Below are positions 26,732-33,300 of a stretch of DNA of 64,000 nt, piece after piece. Both the position numbers and the translations under genes were made by a program. The stretch is from IMG/VR virus record IMGVR_UViG_3300032334_001259, positions 186,001-250,000 of that record. One strand, written 5' to 3'. The DNA comes from a virus. Below the pieces are notes generated by a model. It was not told the DNA's origin, did not search any database, and was given only the letters and a program-made list of their open reading frames with translations. Numbering within the stretch: the first letter of the stretch is position 1; the number at the start of each line of letters is the position of its first letter.

Positions 26732-26758
26732 GTAGGAAAAATCACACTTTTTTCCTAC
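26732..26758. repeat. Inverted repeat between MoxR and VWA genes (hairpin 2 of 3)
   Basis: GTAGGAAAAA (26732-26741) pairs with TTTTTCCTAC (26749-26758) around a seven-base loop. It could act as a second terminator or protect the 3' end of the MoxR transcript. Confidence 0.7.
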
Positions 26759-26762
26759 CTTA

Positions 26763-26800
26763 TCTCGCCCTCACTGTGATGGAGAACGATAGGGGCGAGA
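26763..26800. repeat. Inverted repeat abutting the MoxR stop codon (hairpin 3 of 3)
   Basis: TCTCGCCC (26763-26770) pairs with GGGCGAGA (26793-26800), directly next to the MoxR stop codon at 26801. The 22-base loop includes a small palindrome, TCACTGTGA. Confidence 0.65.
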
Positions 26801-27928
26801 TTAATCACGCACTGCCGCAAGGATGAAGTCACCGTTTTTAGCATGATATTCCTTATAGTGCTTCATCTTGCTAGTCTTCATTGGCAACTTGTAGTTACGG
26901 AGAATAGTAGCAAGCATCATAACTTGTAATTCCGTATCCATGTTGTCAAGGAAGAAGCGGAACACGTTGTCAAGTTCATCGTGCCAAGCGGTATTCTCGT
27001 TGTCTTTCATACGTTCACCACCACGACGATCATAGCTATCCTTGAGTTCATAGCAACATGAAACCGTCAGCGAATACTTTGCACCAATGTCTTTCGCTTT
27101 GAGTTCCTTAACCTTACCGTTAAGAATATCGGTAGGATTAGGCATCTGGCTTGCTACCTTACGATGTGCGGCAAACTTAAGTGCAACACCTTCACCAACT
27201 GTACCAGACACAAGGTCATTCAGTTCAGTATCTACAAGGTCTTCTTGCAAGAGATCGCTAACAAACGACCACGAACGAGGCGTAGCAAACGATGCACCAC
27301 TTTGGCGAGGATCAAAGTTGAACAAATCATTCTTGTTGCAAGTTACATAAGCAACAACGTCAGGATTGATAGCATTGTTCAATGCCCAATCATTCCACGA
27401 CTCGAAGTCAACACGCAAGTTCAAGTGAACAAAACGGTTGGCAAGTGGCGATGGCATACGATACACAACACCACGGTCAGTGTCACGGTTACCAGCGGCA
27501 ACGATAACAACATTGTCAGGAAGTTCATACGTGCCAACACGACGATTAAGAACAAGCTGATAAGCGGCAGCTTGTGTTGCTGGTGCAGCAGAGTTCATTT
27601 CGTCAAGGAAAAGAACCACAACAGGATACTTGGCAGCTTCTTCTGCTGTAGGCAGATCGGGTGGAGCATTCCACATGGCATTGCCAACGGTTGGGTTGTA
27701 GTAAAGAACACCTTTAAGATCGGAAGGGTCCATAAGTGCAAGACGCAAGTCATACAGCTTGCCGCCCATGCTTTCACAGATATCGGCAACAAGTTCGGAC
27801 TTGCCAATACCAGGTGCGCCCCACAAGAAGATAGGACGTTTACGCTTCATACATACCATAATTTCACGCTTTGCAGAAGCGAGAGTAACGGTGCGCACTT
27901 CGGAAAGTGCCTCATTTGGTTTAGCCAT
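26801..27928 (-). CDS. MoxR-type AAA+ ATPase
   Basis: 375 residues. Walker A is GAPGIGKS (37-44), Walker B is VVVLFLDE (103-110), the sensor-1 Asn lies in AAGNRDTD (~147) and SPLANRF (~160-166) holds the likely Arg finger. MoxR ATPases act as chaperones that insert cofactors or remodel partner proteins, usually one with a VWA domain; the VWA gene lies directly downstream. The gene has its own strong early promoter and ends in three hairpins. Compared with typical MoxR (about 330 residues), the C-terminus is extended by a helical region with DRRGGERMKDNENTAWHDE. Confidence 0.87.
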   Translation of the reverse strand: MAKPNEALSEVRTVTLASAKREIMVCMKRKRPIFLWGAPGIGKSELVADICESMGGKLYDLRLALMDPSDLKGVLYYNPTVGNAMWNAPPDLPTAEEAAKYPVVVLFLDEMNSAAPATQAAAYQLVLNRRVGTYELPDNVVIVAAGNRDTDRGVVYRMPSPLANRFVHLNLRVDFESWNDWALNNAINPDVVAYVTCNKNDLFNFDPRQSGASFATPRSWSFVSDLLQEDLVDTELNDLVSGTVGEGVALKFAAHRKVASQMPNPTDILNGKVKELKAKDIGAKYSLTVSCCYELKDSYDRRGGERMKDNENTAWHDELDNVFRFFLDNMDTELQVMMLATILRNYKLPMKTSKMKHYKEYHAKNGDFILAAVRD

Positions 27929-27957
27929 TGTAATTCTCCATCAGTTGACTATAACTC

Positions 27958-27985
27958 AATATAACACATTATTTGTAGTTGTCAA
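27958..27985 (-). promoter_or_regulatory. Early sigma-70-like promoter of the MoxR gene
   Basis: Minus strand: TTGACA (27985-27980), 16-base spacer, TATATT (27963-27958). The leader holds GATGGAGAA as Shine-Dalgarno region, nearly the same as at 28221 and 29035. Confidence 0.8.
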
Positions 27986-28221
27986 GCAGAAATTTTTTGC
28001 AAATCTGCAAGCGCACCTTGCAACCAACGTGATTTCTGGACAAGTGCCTTACCAGACAATTCACCGTCACAGCAAAGGTTTTCGGGCGAAAGTTCAGCTT
28101 CAAGACTATCTTGCAATTCTGCAATATCACGACTTGTCAAATTATTGACATCCATTTGACGCTTGTTGAAAATAGCGTTCCAAACGTTCTGCTTATTGAT
28201 ATAGGCTTCAAGATTACGCAT
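27982..28221 (-). CDS. Small unknown protein, 79 residues
   Basis: The ATG at 28221 is chosen; the TTG one codon earlier is weaker, and GGAGAA stands eight bases upstream. The protein is helical with NLTSRDIAELQDSLEAEL in the middle and a C-terminal ALADLQKISA helix. One Cys pair (LCCD) is present. No family recognised. It has its own early promoter and its stop overlaps the -35 box of the MoxR promoter, an arrangement repeated for the next two genes upstream. Confidence 0.65.
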   Translation of the reverse strand: MRNLEAYINKQNVWNAIFNKRQMDVNNLTSRDIAELQDSLEAELSPENLCCDGELSGKALVQKSRWLQGALADLQKISA

Positions 28222-28250
28222 CAATTTTCTCCATCAATTGACTATAACTT

Positions 28251-28278
28251 ATATTACCACAGGATTAGGGGTTGTCAA
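28251..28278 (-). promoter_or_regulatory. Early sigma-70-like promoter of the 79-residue gene
   Basis: Minus strand: TTGACA (28278-28273), 16-base spacer ending CTGTGG, then TAATAT (28256-28251). The -35 box overlaps the stop of the 215-residue gene. Confidence 0.8.
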
Positions 28279-28922
28279 GCACTTTTTTCAAGACGAACAT
28301 AATGTAAACGGGTTACATTTTTGTCATCATGTTTATAGATACGTGCGGTCAAGCTGATTTTCTCGTTATTTTCCAAGCGGTTAGCATGTGGAAAACTTAC
28401 AAGATTTCCGTCAATTTCAGCCGTATGATACCATTTACCATAATTATGGCTATAAACGGCACTTACAATTGTTACGGTTGCCTTTAACCCATCACCAATT
28501 TGTCCAATATGACGGCTGTTTTCGCCAATTTGTGCAATCTTTTCAACGGCTTGCTCACGCTTTACAGCGTTATTATAGGAACTAGGAACGCTGGCAATAA
28601 CCGCCAAGTTACGGTAATCGTCAGTTTTAAATTCTTTTTGTTCTGTTAAAAGAACGCAAGTTTTCCAGTATTCTTGTAATGTGCCAGCAATAAGTTCAAT
28701 CATCTTGCTGTCAAGATATTCACAAATTTGTTCAGCAAATTCAATATCTTGCGGTAAAATTTTAAAGTTTTCCATTTCTGGATTAAGAAATTCACGCATA
28801 AGTGCGGCATTGCTTAATTCACCCTTGGTGTTGTCAGCATCATGCCGTTTGATATAACGACCATTTGTCCGTTGTGCCGCACAAGCGGCAGACATAGCAT
28901 GTTTCAAGCCAATAGTGGTCAT
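28275..28922 (-). CDS. Unknown protein, 215 residues
   Basis: No family recognised. The N-terminal region is Ala-rich with HAMSAACAAQRTNGRYIKR. The central part is helical (FAEQICEYLDSKMIELIAGTL), and the C-terminal ~75 residues look like a small beta-barrel (LKATVTIVSAVYSHNYGKWYH ... LTARIYKHDDKNVTRLHYVRL). The latter could be an OB-like nucleic-acid-binding domain, but this is only a topology guess. The start is on an ATGA overlap with the ArfA-like gene, so both come from one promoter at 29060-29087. Confidence 0.6.
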   Translation of the reverse strand: MTTIGLKHAMSAACAAQRTNGRYIKRHDADNTKGELSNAALMREFLNPEMENFKILPQDIEFAEQICEYLDSKMIELIAGTLQEYWKTCVLLTEQKEFKTDDYRNLAVIASVPSSYNNAVKREQAVEKIAQIGENSRHIGQIGDGLKATVTIVSAVYSHNYGKWYHTAEIDGNLVSFPHANRLENNEKISLTARIYKHDDKNVTRLHYVRLEKSA

Positions 28923-29035
28923 TTTGCACCTTTATGCTTTGGTTTACGGGTATAGCTGCCCTTGCCCTTACGGGGGGTGACAATTTTTTGACGGTATTTG
29001 GGGTCAGCCAATGACTTGGCAATAAGGCTACGCAT
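28919..29035 (-). CDS. ArfA-like alternative ribosome-rescue factor
   Basis: A 38-residue gene. The protein contains LADPKYRQKIV followed by KGKGSYTRKPKH. E. coli ArfA, as I recall it, has LHDPLFRQRVE then KGKGSYMRKGKH at the same spacing. In ArfA the DPxFRQ region contacts release factor RF2 and the Lys/Arg-rich tail lies in the empty mRNA channel, freeing ribosomes stalled on truncated mRNA. Here the protein ends shortly after the tail, like the truncated active form of bacterial ArfA, but with a normal stop codon. It has a strong early promoter, a GGAG ribosome site and ATGA coupling to the next gene. Confidence 0.72.
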   Translation of the reverse strand: MRSLIAKSLADPKYRQKIVTPRKGKGSYTRKPKHKGAK

Positions 29036-29059
29036 CGCTAGTTCTCCATCAATTATGCT

Positions 29060-29087
29060 ATAATATCATATAATTATGCCTTGTCAA
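29060..29087 (-). promoter_or_regulatory. Early sigma-70-like promoter of the ArfA-like gene
   Basis: Minus strand: TTGACA (29087-29082), 16-base spacer, TATTAT (29065-29060). The -35 box overlaps the end of the 133-residue gene. GATGGAGAA follows in the leader. Confidence 0.8.
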
Positions 29088-29485
29088 GACATATTTTGGA
29101 TGGCTTGGCTTAAATTATTGTCACAGAGTGCTAACATCATGCTTAATTCACTATCCATAAGGAATAATTCACCCTTGCTCATTTGGTAAAACCACGGATG
29201 ATTATGGTAACGATCCATTAGAACAAGTTCTTTACCATTGATTTGATATTTTTGCCTATCAATATGATGTTCATAGAATTTATATCCATAACTGCGCAAT
29301 AGTTCAAGGGCAGTATTGTTGAGCCTAAATCCAAAATTTTTATTATTATTATACCAATAAAGAATAAAAATATTTTTTTGATTTATGTGAGGAATAGGCG
29401 CATCTTGTCCATGTGACAAATGATATAATTCGTGTGTCCAATCAATTTTGGATTTATTATTTTGTTGGGTAAACGATTGGGCCAC
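29084..29485 (-). CDS. Unknown protein, 133 residues
   Basis: Starts with GTG inside the end of the preceding gene (29-base overlap); no clear Shine-Dalgarno is visible, so coupling to the upstream gene is likely. Aromatic-rich alpha/beta sequence with IDWTHELYHLSHGQD (~14-28), FILYWYNNNKNFGF and a C-terminal helix with ELSMMLALCDNNLSQAI. H-E-L-Y-H resembles a zinc-binding HExxH but no third ligand or protease context is clear, so I do not call it a peptidase. Confidence 0.55.
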   Translation of the reverse strand: MAQSFTQQNNKSKIDWTHELYHLSHGQDAPIPHINQKNIFILYWYNNNKNFGFRLNNTALELLRSYGYKFYEHHIDRQKYQINGKELVLMDRYHNHPWFYQMSKGELFLMDSELSMMLALCDNNLSQAIQNMS

Positions 29486-29750
29486 TATTGAGCAATACTA
29501 CGCTAAAACGATTTGTTTTAAATTGTGCATTAAGTTTCTTGCAAAGATTAATAGCATGACCAGGATTGCTAAAACTACTTTTTTTATATTTTGGTCCACT
29601 ATACTGTGCCAACATGCTTGTAGTTTTAAGATTTACTGGTTTATTGTCAAGAAAGATAGCCCAAATACCTTCACTTGCCAGCACTTGTTCTGACTTGTAA
29701 GTTTGCTTATTCGTAATTTCTAATAGTACTTGAGGCTTTGGTCTACTCAT
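29457..29750 (-). CDS. Conserved small phage protein, 97 residues
   Basis: MSRPKPQVLLEITNKQTYKSEQVL and KKSSFSNPGHAINLCKKLN are segments I recognise from a family of small hypothetical proteins in T4-like phages; the function is not known. The protein is basic with a beta-rich start and a helix around the GHAINL motif. A late-type promoter core lies 21 bases upstream of the ATG, unlike the early promoters of the next genes. Confidence 0.65.
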   Translation of the reverse strand: MSRPKPQVLLEITNKQTYKSEQVLASEGIWAIFLDNKPVNLKTTSMLAQYSGPKYKKSSFSNPGHAINLCKKLNAQFKTNRFSVVLLNSGPIVYPTK

Positions 29751-29770
29751 AATTGATAATATCTATAGTT

Positions 29771-29777
29771 TATTTAT
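29771..29777 (-). promoter_or_regulatory. T4-type late promoter core ATAAATA
   Basis: Minus strand CCGATAAATAAAC, 21 bases upstream of the ATG at 29750. It directly follows a perfect inverted repeat (29779-29793). Confidence 0.5.
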
Positions 29778-29778
29778 C

Positions 29779-29793
29779 GGATCGATTCGATCC
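29779..29793 (-). terminator. Short perfect inverted repeat, possible terminator
   Basis: GGATCGA-T-TCGATCC overlaps the last base of the stop codon of the 73-residue gene. On the minus strand it is not followed by a T run but by the late-promoter heptamer. It may terminate poorly or mark an RNA processing site. Confidence 0.4.
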
Positions 29794-30014
29794 TAAAAAT
29801 CTTTCCCTATCATTTCTACATTTATAGTATCTGCATTTTCAAGTTTTACTTCTAAATCAGCAATATGATTTTCTAATTGCAGAACATATCCAAGTAAATC
29901 TACAAGTTCACCTTGGACTTTTCGTATTTCATCATTATCAATAATTTGTTTACCTGCGGCAACAGTTACACGATTATTAAATTCACGGATGTAATGCGTA
30001 TTAGGCGGTCTCAC
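29793..30014 (-). CDS. Small coiled-coil protein, 73 residues
   Basis: Starts with GTG, which has AAGGA nine bases upstream and overlaps the previous gene by 14 bases; no ATG lies near. The central part (QGELVDLLGYVLQLENHIADLEVKLENA) shows heptad spacing of Leu/Val/Ile, a clear coiled coil. No family name; small coiled-coil proteins of this kind occur often in T4-like phages. Confidence 0.6.
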   Translation of the reverse strand: MRPPNTHYIREFNNRVTVAAGKQIIDNDEIRKVQGELVDLLGYVLQLENHIADLEVKLENADTINVEMIGKDF

Positions 30015-30477
30015 TATTACAAATCCTTAAACGTTCTTGCTGTTCCAATTTGGTCTTAAATGGACCTTCATACTCATATCGTTGTAGTGTAATGAGTTTT
30101 GGTGTAAACTCTGGAACAAAAGTTTTATTATATTTTACAATGTAATAACCAGCACAATAATATGAACTGCTCTTATCGTTCTTTGTATAAATTGGAACTT
30201 TAAGTTTTACATTCCATAAGATATTATGTGGTGTATGATTTGTTGGATAATCATACACCGTATTTTCAACAGTAGGTTTTGTTTCACGACTGCGGCGAAC
30301 AAACTTAATATCTTTGTTTGCAATCATTTCTTGCATGTTTGGAAATACTTCAACACTGTCTTCCATAGTGCAACGAACACCACTTGTGGTTTGCGCAATG
30401 TTTCCAATGCGCTCACCACGATCATTTTCAATAATCCAAAAGCGGTTTTCTACAATACTCTTTGCTTTAAGACTCAT
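30001..30477 (-). CDS. Conserved phage unknown, 158 residues
   Basis: The start at 30477 is preferred: GGAAG is eight bases upstream, while the in-frame GTG at 30486 lies too near it. The N-terminal half (ENRFWIIENDRGERIGNIAQ) is a small beta sheet I recognise from hypothetical proteins of T4-like phages. The C-terminal half has SSSYYCAGYYIVKYN and LQRYEYEGPFKTKLE. A basic patch RRSRETK lies in the middle. No catalytic motif. Confidence 0.6.
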   Translation of the reverse strand: MSLKAKSIVENRFWIIENDRGERIGNIAQTTSGVRCTMEDSVEVFPNMQEMIANKDIKFVRRSRETKPTVENTVYDYPTNHTPHNILWNVKLKVPIYTKNDKSSSYYCAGYYIVKYNKTFVPEFTPKLITLQRYEYEGPFKTKLEQQERLRICNSETA

Positions 30478-30679
30478 TTTTAACACTTCCTTTTACCATA
30501 TCAAGCAATGAATAATATTCACCACGTAATTCAATTACACTTAACCAACCAACGATAGCTACAATACTGATTACAGTTCTGGTAGTATCAGTGCCCCAAT
30601 AGTGGACTGTATCATAAACACAAAGTGTTACAACTGCCCACGGAAGAATATTATCAATAATTTTAATTACTTTATGCAT
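30467..30679 (-). CDS. Small inner-membrane protein, two helices
   Basis: 70 residues from the ATG at 30679, which has GGAG nine bases upstream and overlaps the end of the exonuclease gene by 8 bases. The frame is open further upstream but without a ribosome site. Two hydrophobic segments are visible, ILPWAVVTLCVYDTVHYW and TVISIVAIVGWLSVI, separated by a short polar loop and followed by a charged tail. Its role (for example holin-like or superinfection exclusion) cannot be inferred; the place next to a replication gene does not help. Confidence 0.55.
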   Translation of the reverse strand: MHKVIKIIDNILPWAVVTLCVYDTVHYWGTDTTRTVISIVAIVGWLSVIELRGEYYSLLDMVKGSVKNES

Positions 30680-31670
30680 AGGATTGCTCCATAAGAGGTT
30701 TAGCCAAAATATCGGCAATGGGTTGCACATTTTCACTTAACTTGACAAGTTCCCACTTACTACAAAACTTAATAAGATGGGTGCCAATTTGACGATTGCT
30801 CTTGGGCTTTACTTGCATAAGTTCAGCATCAATAGCATCACGTATATCCTGTGGCTGTGCAGTTAAATCCACAAGAACACGATTTTCTTCATAACGGTCA
30901 AGCACACGATGTTCTACACCTTCATGGTCAGTCCAACGTTGTAACATCATATTATTCCATGCCCAACCACGTTTATCACGGTCAGCAAATGCTTCTACAA
31001 GACCAACTTTTTTAGCACTGCCTTTGGTGCGAACACCAGGATATGCAGTCATAATGTTATCAGTTGGGTCACCACGCATACATTTTTCAAACAACACAAA
31101 CTTTGGATCACCAACAGTCTTGTGTTCTTTGGTTTTATTATCAACAACTGGTTTACCATTATCATCAAAATATCCATCAGTTGTAATATAATGGTTAACT
31201 AAACCATTGTAAATGCTGACGTTTTTTTCAAGTAATTGATGAAAGTCACTGTCATTGCTTAAGATGATGTGTTCATCTTGCGGATGTAATGCAATCCAAC
31301 GTGCAATAATATCATCTGCTTCTGCACGTTCAACTCTAATAACACTACAGTTTGTCTTTTCATTTACCCATGAGGTAAAATCGCCATAGGCTTTCCAAAA
31401 CTCTGCATCTTCTTCTGCTTCACGTACTGTCATTTTACCCTTAATAACTGCACGGTTTGCTTTGTATGTGAGTTTATGATCCTTACGCCAACTACGAGCC
31501 TCAAGTGCAAAAATAACATGGTCAGGCTTGTGCAAACGATTTACCTTTTGGATCACATTAAACATAATGTGCAAGGCAAGCCCAATCTTTTGCCACGTAT
31601 CAGTTCCACGATTGGTGGAATGACGTGCACGTGCAAACAGGTTAGCTGTATCTACAAGAAGATATTTCAT
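30672..31670 (-). CDS. 5'-3' exonuclease/flap nuclease (T4 RNase H-like)
   Basis: 332 residues, near T4 RNase H (305). Acidic residues typical of FEN-family nucleases are visible: YLLVDTANLFAR at the N-terminus, the bridge region RKDHKLTYKANR, ERAEADDIIARW (~120) and ILSNDSDFHQLL (~145). RGDPTDNI... (~195) looks like the helix-hairpin-helix region. It removes RNA primers during lagging-strand synthesis and fits with the polymerase and clamp genes nearby. It has its own early promoter. Confidence 0.88.
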   Translation of the reverse strand: MKYLLVDTANLFARARHSTNRGTDTWQKIGLALHIMFNVIQKVNRLHKPDHVIFALEARSWRKDHKLTYKANRAVIKGKMTVREAEEDAEFWKAYGDFTSWVNEKTNCSVIRVERAEADDIIARWIALHPQDEHIILSNDSDFHQLLEKNVSIYNGLVNHYITTDGYFDDNGKPVVDNKTKEHKTVGDPKFVLFEKCMRGDPTDNIMTAYPGVRTKGSAKKVGLVEAFADRDKRGWAWNNMMLQRWTDHEGVEHRVLDRYEENRVLVDLTAQPQDIRDAIDAELMQVKPKSNRQIGTHLIKFCSKWELVKLSENVQPIADILAKPLMEQSYA

Positions 31671-31679
31671 AATAACCTT

Positions 31680-31708
31680 AATATAATGTATGGACTTTAA
31701 TTTGTCAA
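31680..31708 (-). promoter_or_regulatory. Early sigma-70-like promoter of the exonuclease gene
   Basis: Minus strand: TTGACA (31708-31703), 17-base spacer, TATATT (31685-31680). It directly precedes the ATG at 31670, so the leader is very short. Confidence 0.75.
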
Positions 31709-31711
31709 GGG

Positions 31712-32143
31712 TTATTTTATTTCAGTGCGACCATCACCAAGATTAGTTCTGGTAACATACCGAGTGTTATCTAAATTGGGGGGATTTTGTTCGTTGGTGC
31801 GTATGATATTACGTGCCACATCATTAAGCCAAGCATCAACAAGGTCTTCGGGATTGATACCACGATAACCATTTTCACGCAGCATTTCAATAAACTCTGC
31901 GTTCCAATCAAGTTCCATACTACCCATACTTGGATTTTTTGGATCAAAGTCAAATCCAAGCACGGATACACGTGGTTCTACTTTTACAGGTTTTTCTTTT
32001 TTTACACGAGGTTTTTTAGGTTTTGGTTCTGGTTTAGTTTTAGTAACGGCTGGTGGTGCGCTTTCTGTTTGCACAGTAGAGGCGTCAGCGGTTTTGTTAT
32101 TTGTATTAGTTAATGTTTCTATAATTTTATTAAAGATTTTCAT
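31712..32143 (-). CDS. Unknown protein with Lys/Pro-rich linker, 143 residues
   Basis: The start at 32143 is taken from an ATGA overlap; a GTG two codons earlier is less likely. Residues ~30-60 are a Lys/Pro-rich linker (KTKPEPKPKKPRVKKEKPVK). A small acidic domain follows (LGFDFDPKNPSMGSMELDWN, then WNAEFIEMLRENGYRG, LVDAWLNDVARNII). The arrangement resembles phage proteins that tether a short domain to nucleic acid or another protein. No family recognised. Confidence 0.55.
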   Translation of the reverse strand: MKIFNKIIETLTNTNNKTADASTVQTESAPPAVTKTKPEPKPKKPRVKKEKPVKVEPRVSVLGFDFDPKNPSMGSMELDWNAEFIEMLRENGYRGINPEDLVDAWLNDVARNIIRTNEQNPPNLDNTRYVTRTNLGDGRTEIK

Positions 32144-32451
32144 TGACACACTGTTTGAAATACTGGACGACCATAAATGTCACGCCCAGCAAAGTAACGG
32201 TTACATACTGGTTGATAATATGGATCGTAATAAGGTTGCTGTTGATAATATTGTGGTTGGTTCATGCTGTTGAGCATACCACCAATGATAAGACCGCCAA
32301 CAAGTCCACCAAATAGAGCAGCACCAGCGTCACCGCCACCGCCACGATAGTATCCGCCACCACCATGATGGTGATGACCGTTCCAATCAGCATAAGATAC
32401 TGATGGCATTAAAGTAGCAGTTACTAATATAGCAGCAATAATCTTACGCAT
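32140..32451 (-). CDS. Exported Gly-zipper protein
   Basis: 103 residues from the ATG at 32451, with GGAGAA eight bases upstream; the longer frame lacks this. Residues 1-22 form a signal peptide (MRKIIAAILVTATLMPSVSYADW, cut probably after SYA). A His/Gly-rich region (HHHHGGGGYYRGGGG) and a glycine zipper (ALFGGLVGGLIIGGML) follow, then a Gln/Tyr-rich stretch and two Cys near the end. This composition is known from bacterial envelope proteins. In a phage it could act at the envelope, for instance against superinfection or during lysis; that is inference. It has its own early promoter. Confidence 0.65.
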   Translation of the reverse strand: MRKIIAAILVTATLMPSVSYADWNGHHHHGGGGYYRGGGGDAGAALFGGLVGGLIIGGMLNSMNQPQYYQQQPYYDPYYQPVCNRYFAGRDIYGRPVFQTVCQ

Positions 32452-32470
32452 GGTTTTCTCCATATAACCC

Positions 32471-32499
32471 TTTATACTACGGTATTTAATATCTGTCAA
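32471..32499 (-). promoter_or_regulatory. Early sigma-70-like promoter of the exported protein
   Basis: Minus strand: TTGACA (32499-32494), 17-base spacer, TATAAA (32476-32471). Confidence 0.75.
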
Positions 32500-32502
32500 G
32501 TA

Positions 32503-32736
32503 CTAATTTAGATAAGGACGATGTTTTGCCTCAAATTCTTTTATAAATTTAGCGGCACTTGGATGTAGGACAATTTTCTCATTTTCCAAGTCTTCTGGCA
32601 ATTCAGCCCCAAGATATTCATATATTTCACGTGCCTCTACGTATTTTTTACCGTTTTTAGTTTGTTCCTGAATATATTTTAACATAAAATATTCAATTTC
32701 TTCTTGGTCAAGTTCAAGTTCTTCTTGGCTATTCAT
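32503..32736 (-). CDS. Small acidic unknown protein, 77 residues
   Basis: Very acidic N-terminal helix (NSQEELELDQEEIEYFMLKYIQEQ) followed by a short helical domain with VEAREIYEYLGAELPEDL. The second part has the look of a winged-helix or small helical fold but no clear match. It overlaps the upstream gene by 8 bases. Small acidic early phage proteins often act as host inhibitors or DNA mimics; there is no direct evidence here. Confidence 0.55.
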   Translation of the reverse strand: MNSQEELELDQEEIEYFMLKYIQEQTKNGKKYVEAREIYEYLGAELPEDLENEKIVLHPSAAKFIKEFEAKHRPYLN

Positions 32737-32989
32737 TTGTCACCTGCAATAGTGTTAGGTAGGTTTTCCATGCTTCTTCAAGAGATGGATGCTGTTTTTG
32801 AAGTTCTTTTTGTTTAGCGTAAGAAATGTTAAAAAACGCACTGTCATTAGTTTCTAACAATGCGTTTTCAACCCATTTTTTTATATTATTCCTACGAGCA
32901 TCATGAAAATCTTGCCATCCTGCACTATCACGTGGAATAGCCCGTCCAGTATCATACTCAAAATCGTATTCGTATTGAGTGCTGCTCAC
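32729..32989 (-). CDS. Small unknown protein, 86 residues
   Basis: GTG start in a GTGA overlap with the preceding gene. The N-terminal part is Tyr/Asp-rich, the middle basic-helical (ARRNNIKKWVENALLE). The end, HPSLEEAWKTYLTLLQVT, has the pattern P-x-L-x-x-A-x-x-x-Y-x-x-L. The same closing motif (YPTLKDAYEQYQTLLNL) ends the 137-residue protein at 40245, and this tail recurs widely in phage proteins I know. It may be a shared interaction helix. Confidence 0.55.
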   Translation of the reverse strand: MSSTQYEYDFEYDTGRAIPRDSAGWQDFHDARRNNIKKWVENALLETNDSAFFNISYAKQKELQKQHPSLEEAWKTYLTLLQVTNE

Positions 32990-33300
32990 CTGTTACTTAT
33001 CACATATTGCGTAACGATTTCAGTAAGTTCAGCACCAAGAGTTTCTAAACCATCTGGAATTATATAAATCTGATTGTTACAGCGATCCTTAATACGGTCA
33101 TATTTGCTAAACTCTACGATATAACCACCATTGTCAGCAAACCATAACTTGAAATCAACATAATCTTTTGATGGATGCGAGTTTCTTGTTTGATTACTAA
33201 CTGTCCTTGGTCCATCATTGAGTAAGATGTGTTGTTCTTTCTGTGCCGCATCCCAAGCCCGCTTTGCTTGTTTTTGGAACCACTTATCAAACCACTTCAT
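32986..33300 (-). CDS. Unknown protein, 104 residues
   Basis: Basic N-terminal helix (KWFDKWFQKQAKRAWDAAQKE), then SNQTRNSHPSKDYVDFKLWFADNGGYIVEFSKYD and a C-terminal helix. The FKLWFADNGGYIVEF strand pair is typical of small hypothetical proteins from marine T4-like phages. It begins inside the stop of the cupin gene (ATGA), so it belongs to the same mini-operon of at least four overlapping genes (33955 to 32503). Confidence 0.6.
   Translation of the reverse strand: MKWFDKWFQKQAKRAWDAAQKEQHILLNDGPRTVSNQTRNSHPSKDYVDFKLWFADNGGYIVEFSKYDRIKDRCNNQIYIIPDGLETLGAELTEIVTQYVISNR

Noticed and set aside
27164-27964. Plus-strand open frame of 266 codons opposite the MoxR gene
   Set aside because: It is fully antisense to a gene with clear AAA+ motifs, has no ribosome site, and its composition (many Cys, His and Asn) is that of a shadow frame.
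28840-29022. 60-codon minus-strand frame overlapping the ArfA-like gene in another frame
   Set aside because: The ArfA-like frame has the promoter, ribosome site and family motif; this one has none of them.
29084-29485. HELYH in the 133-residue protein as a zinc protease site
   Set aside because: No third ligand, no protease domain context, and the short length argue against it.
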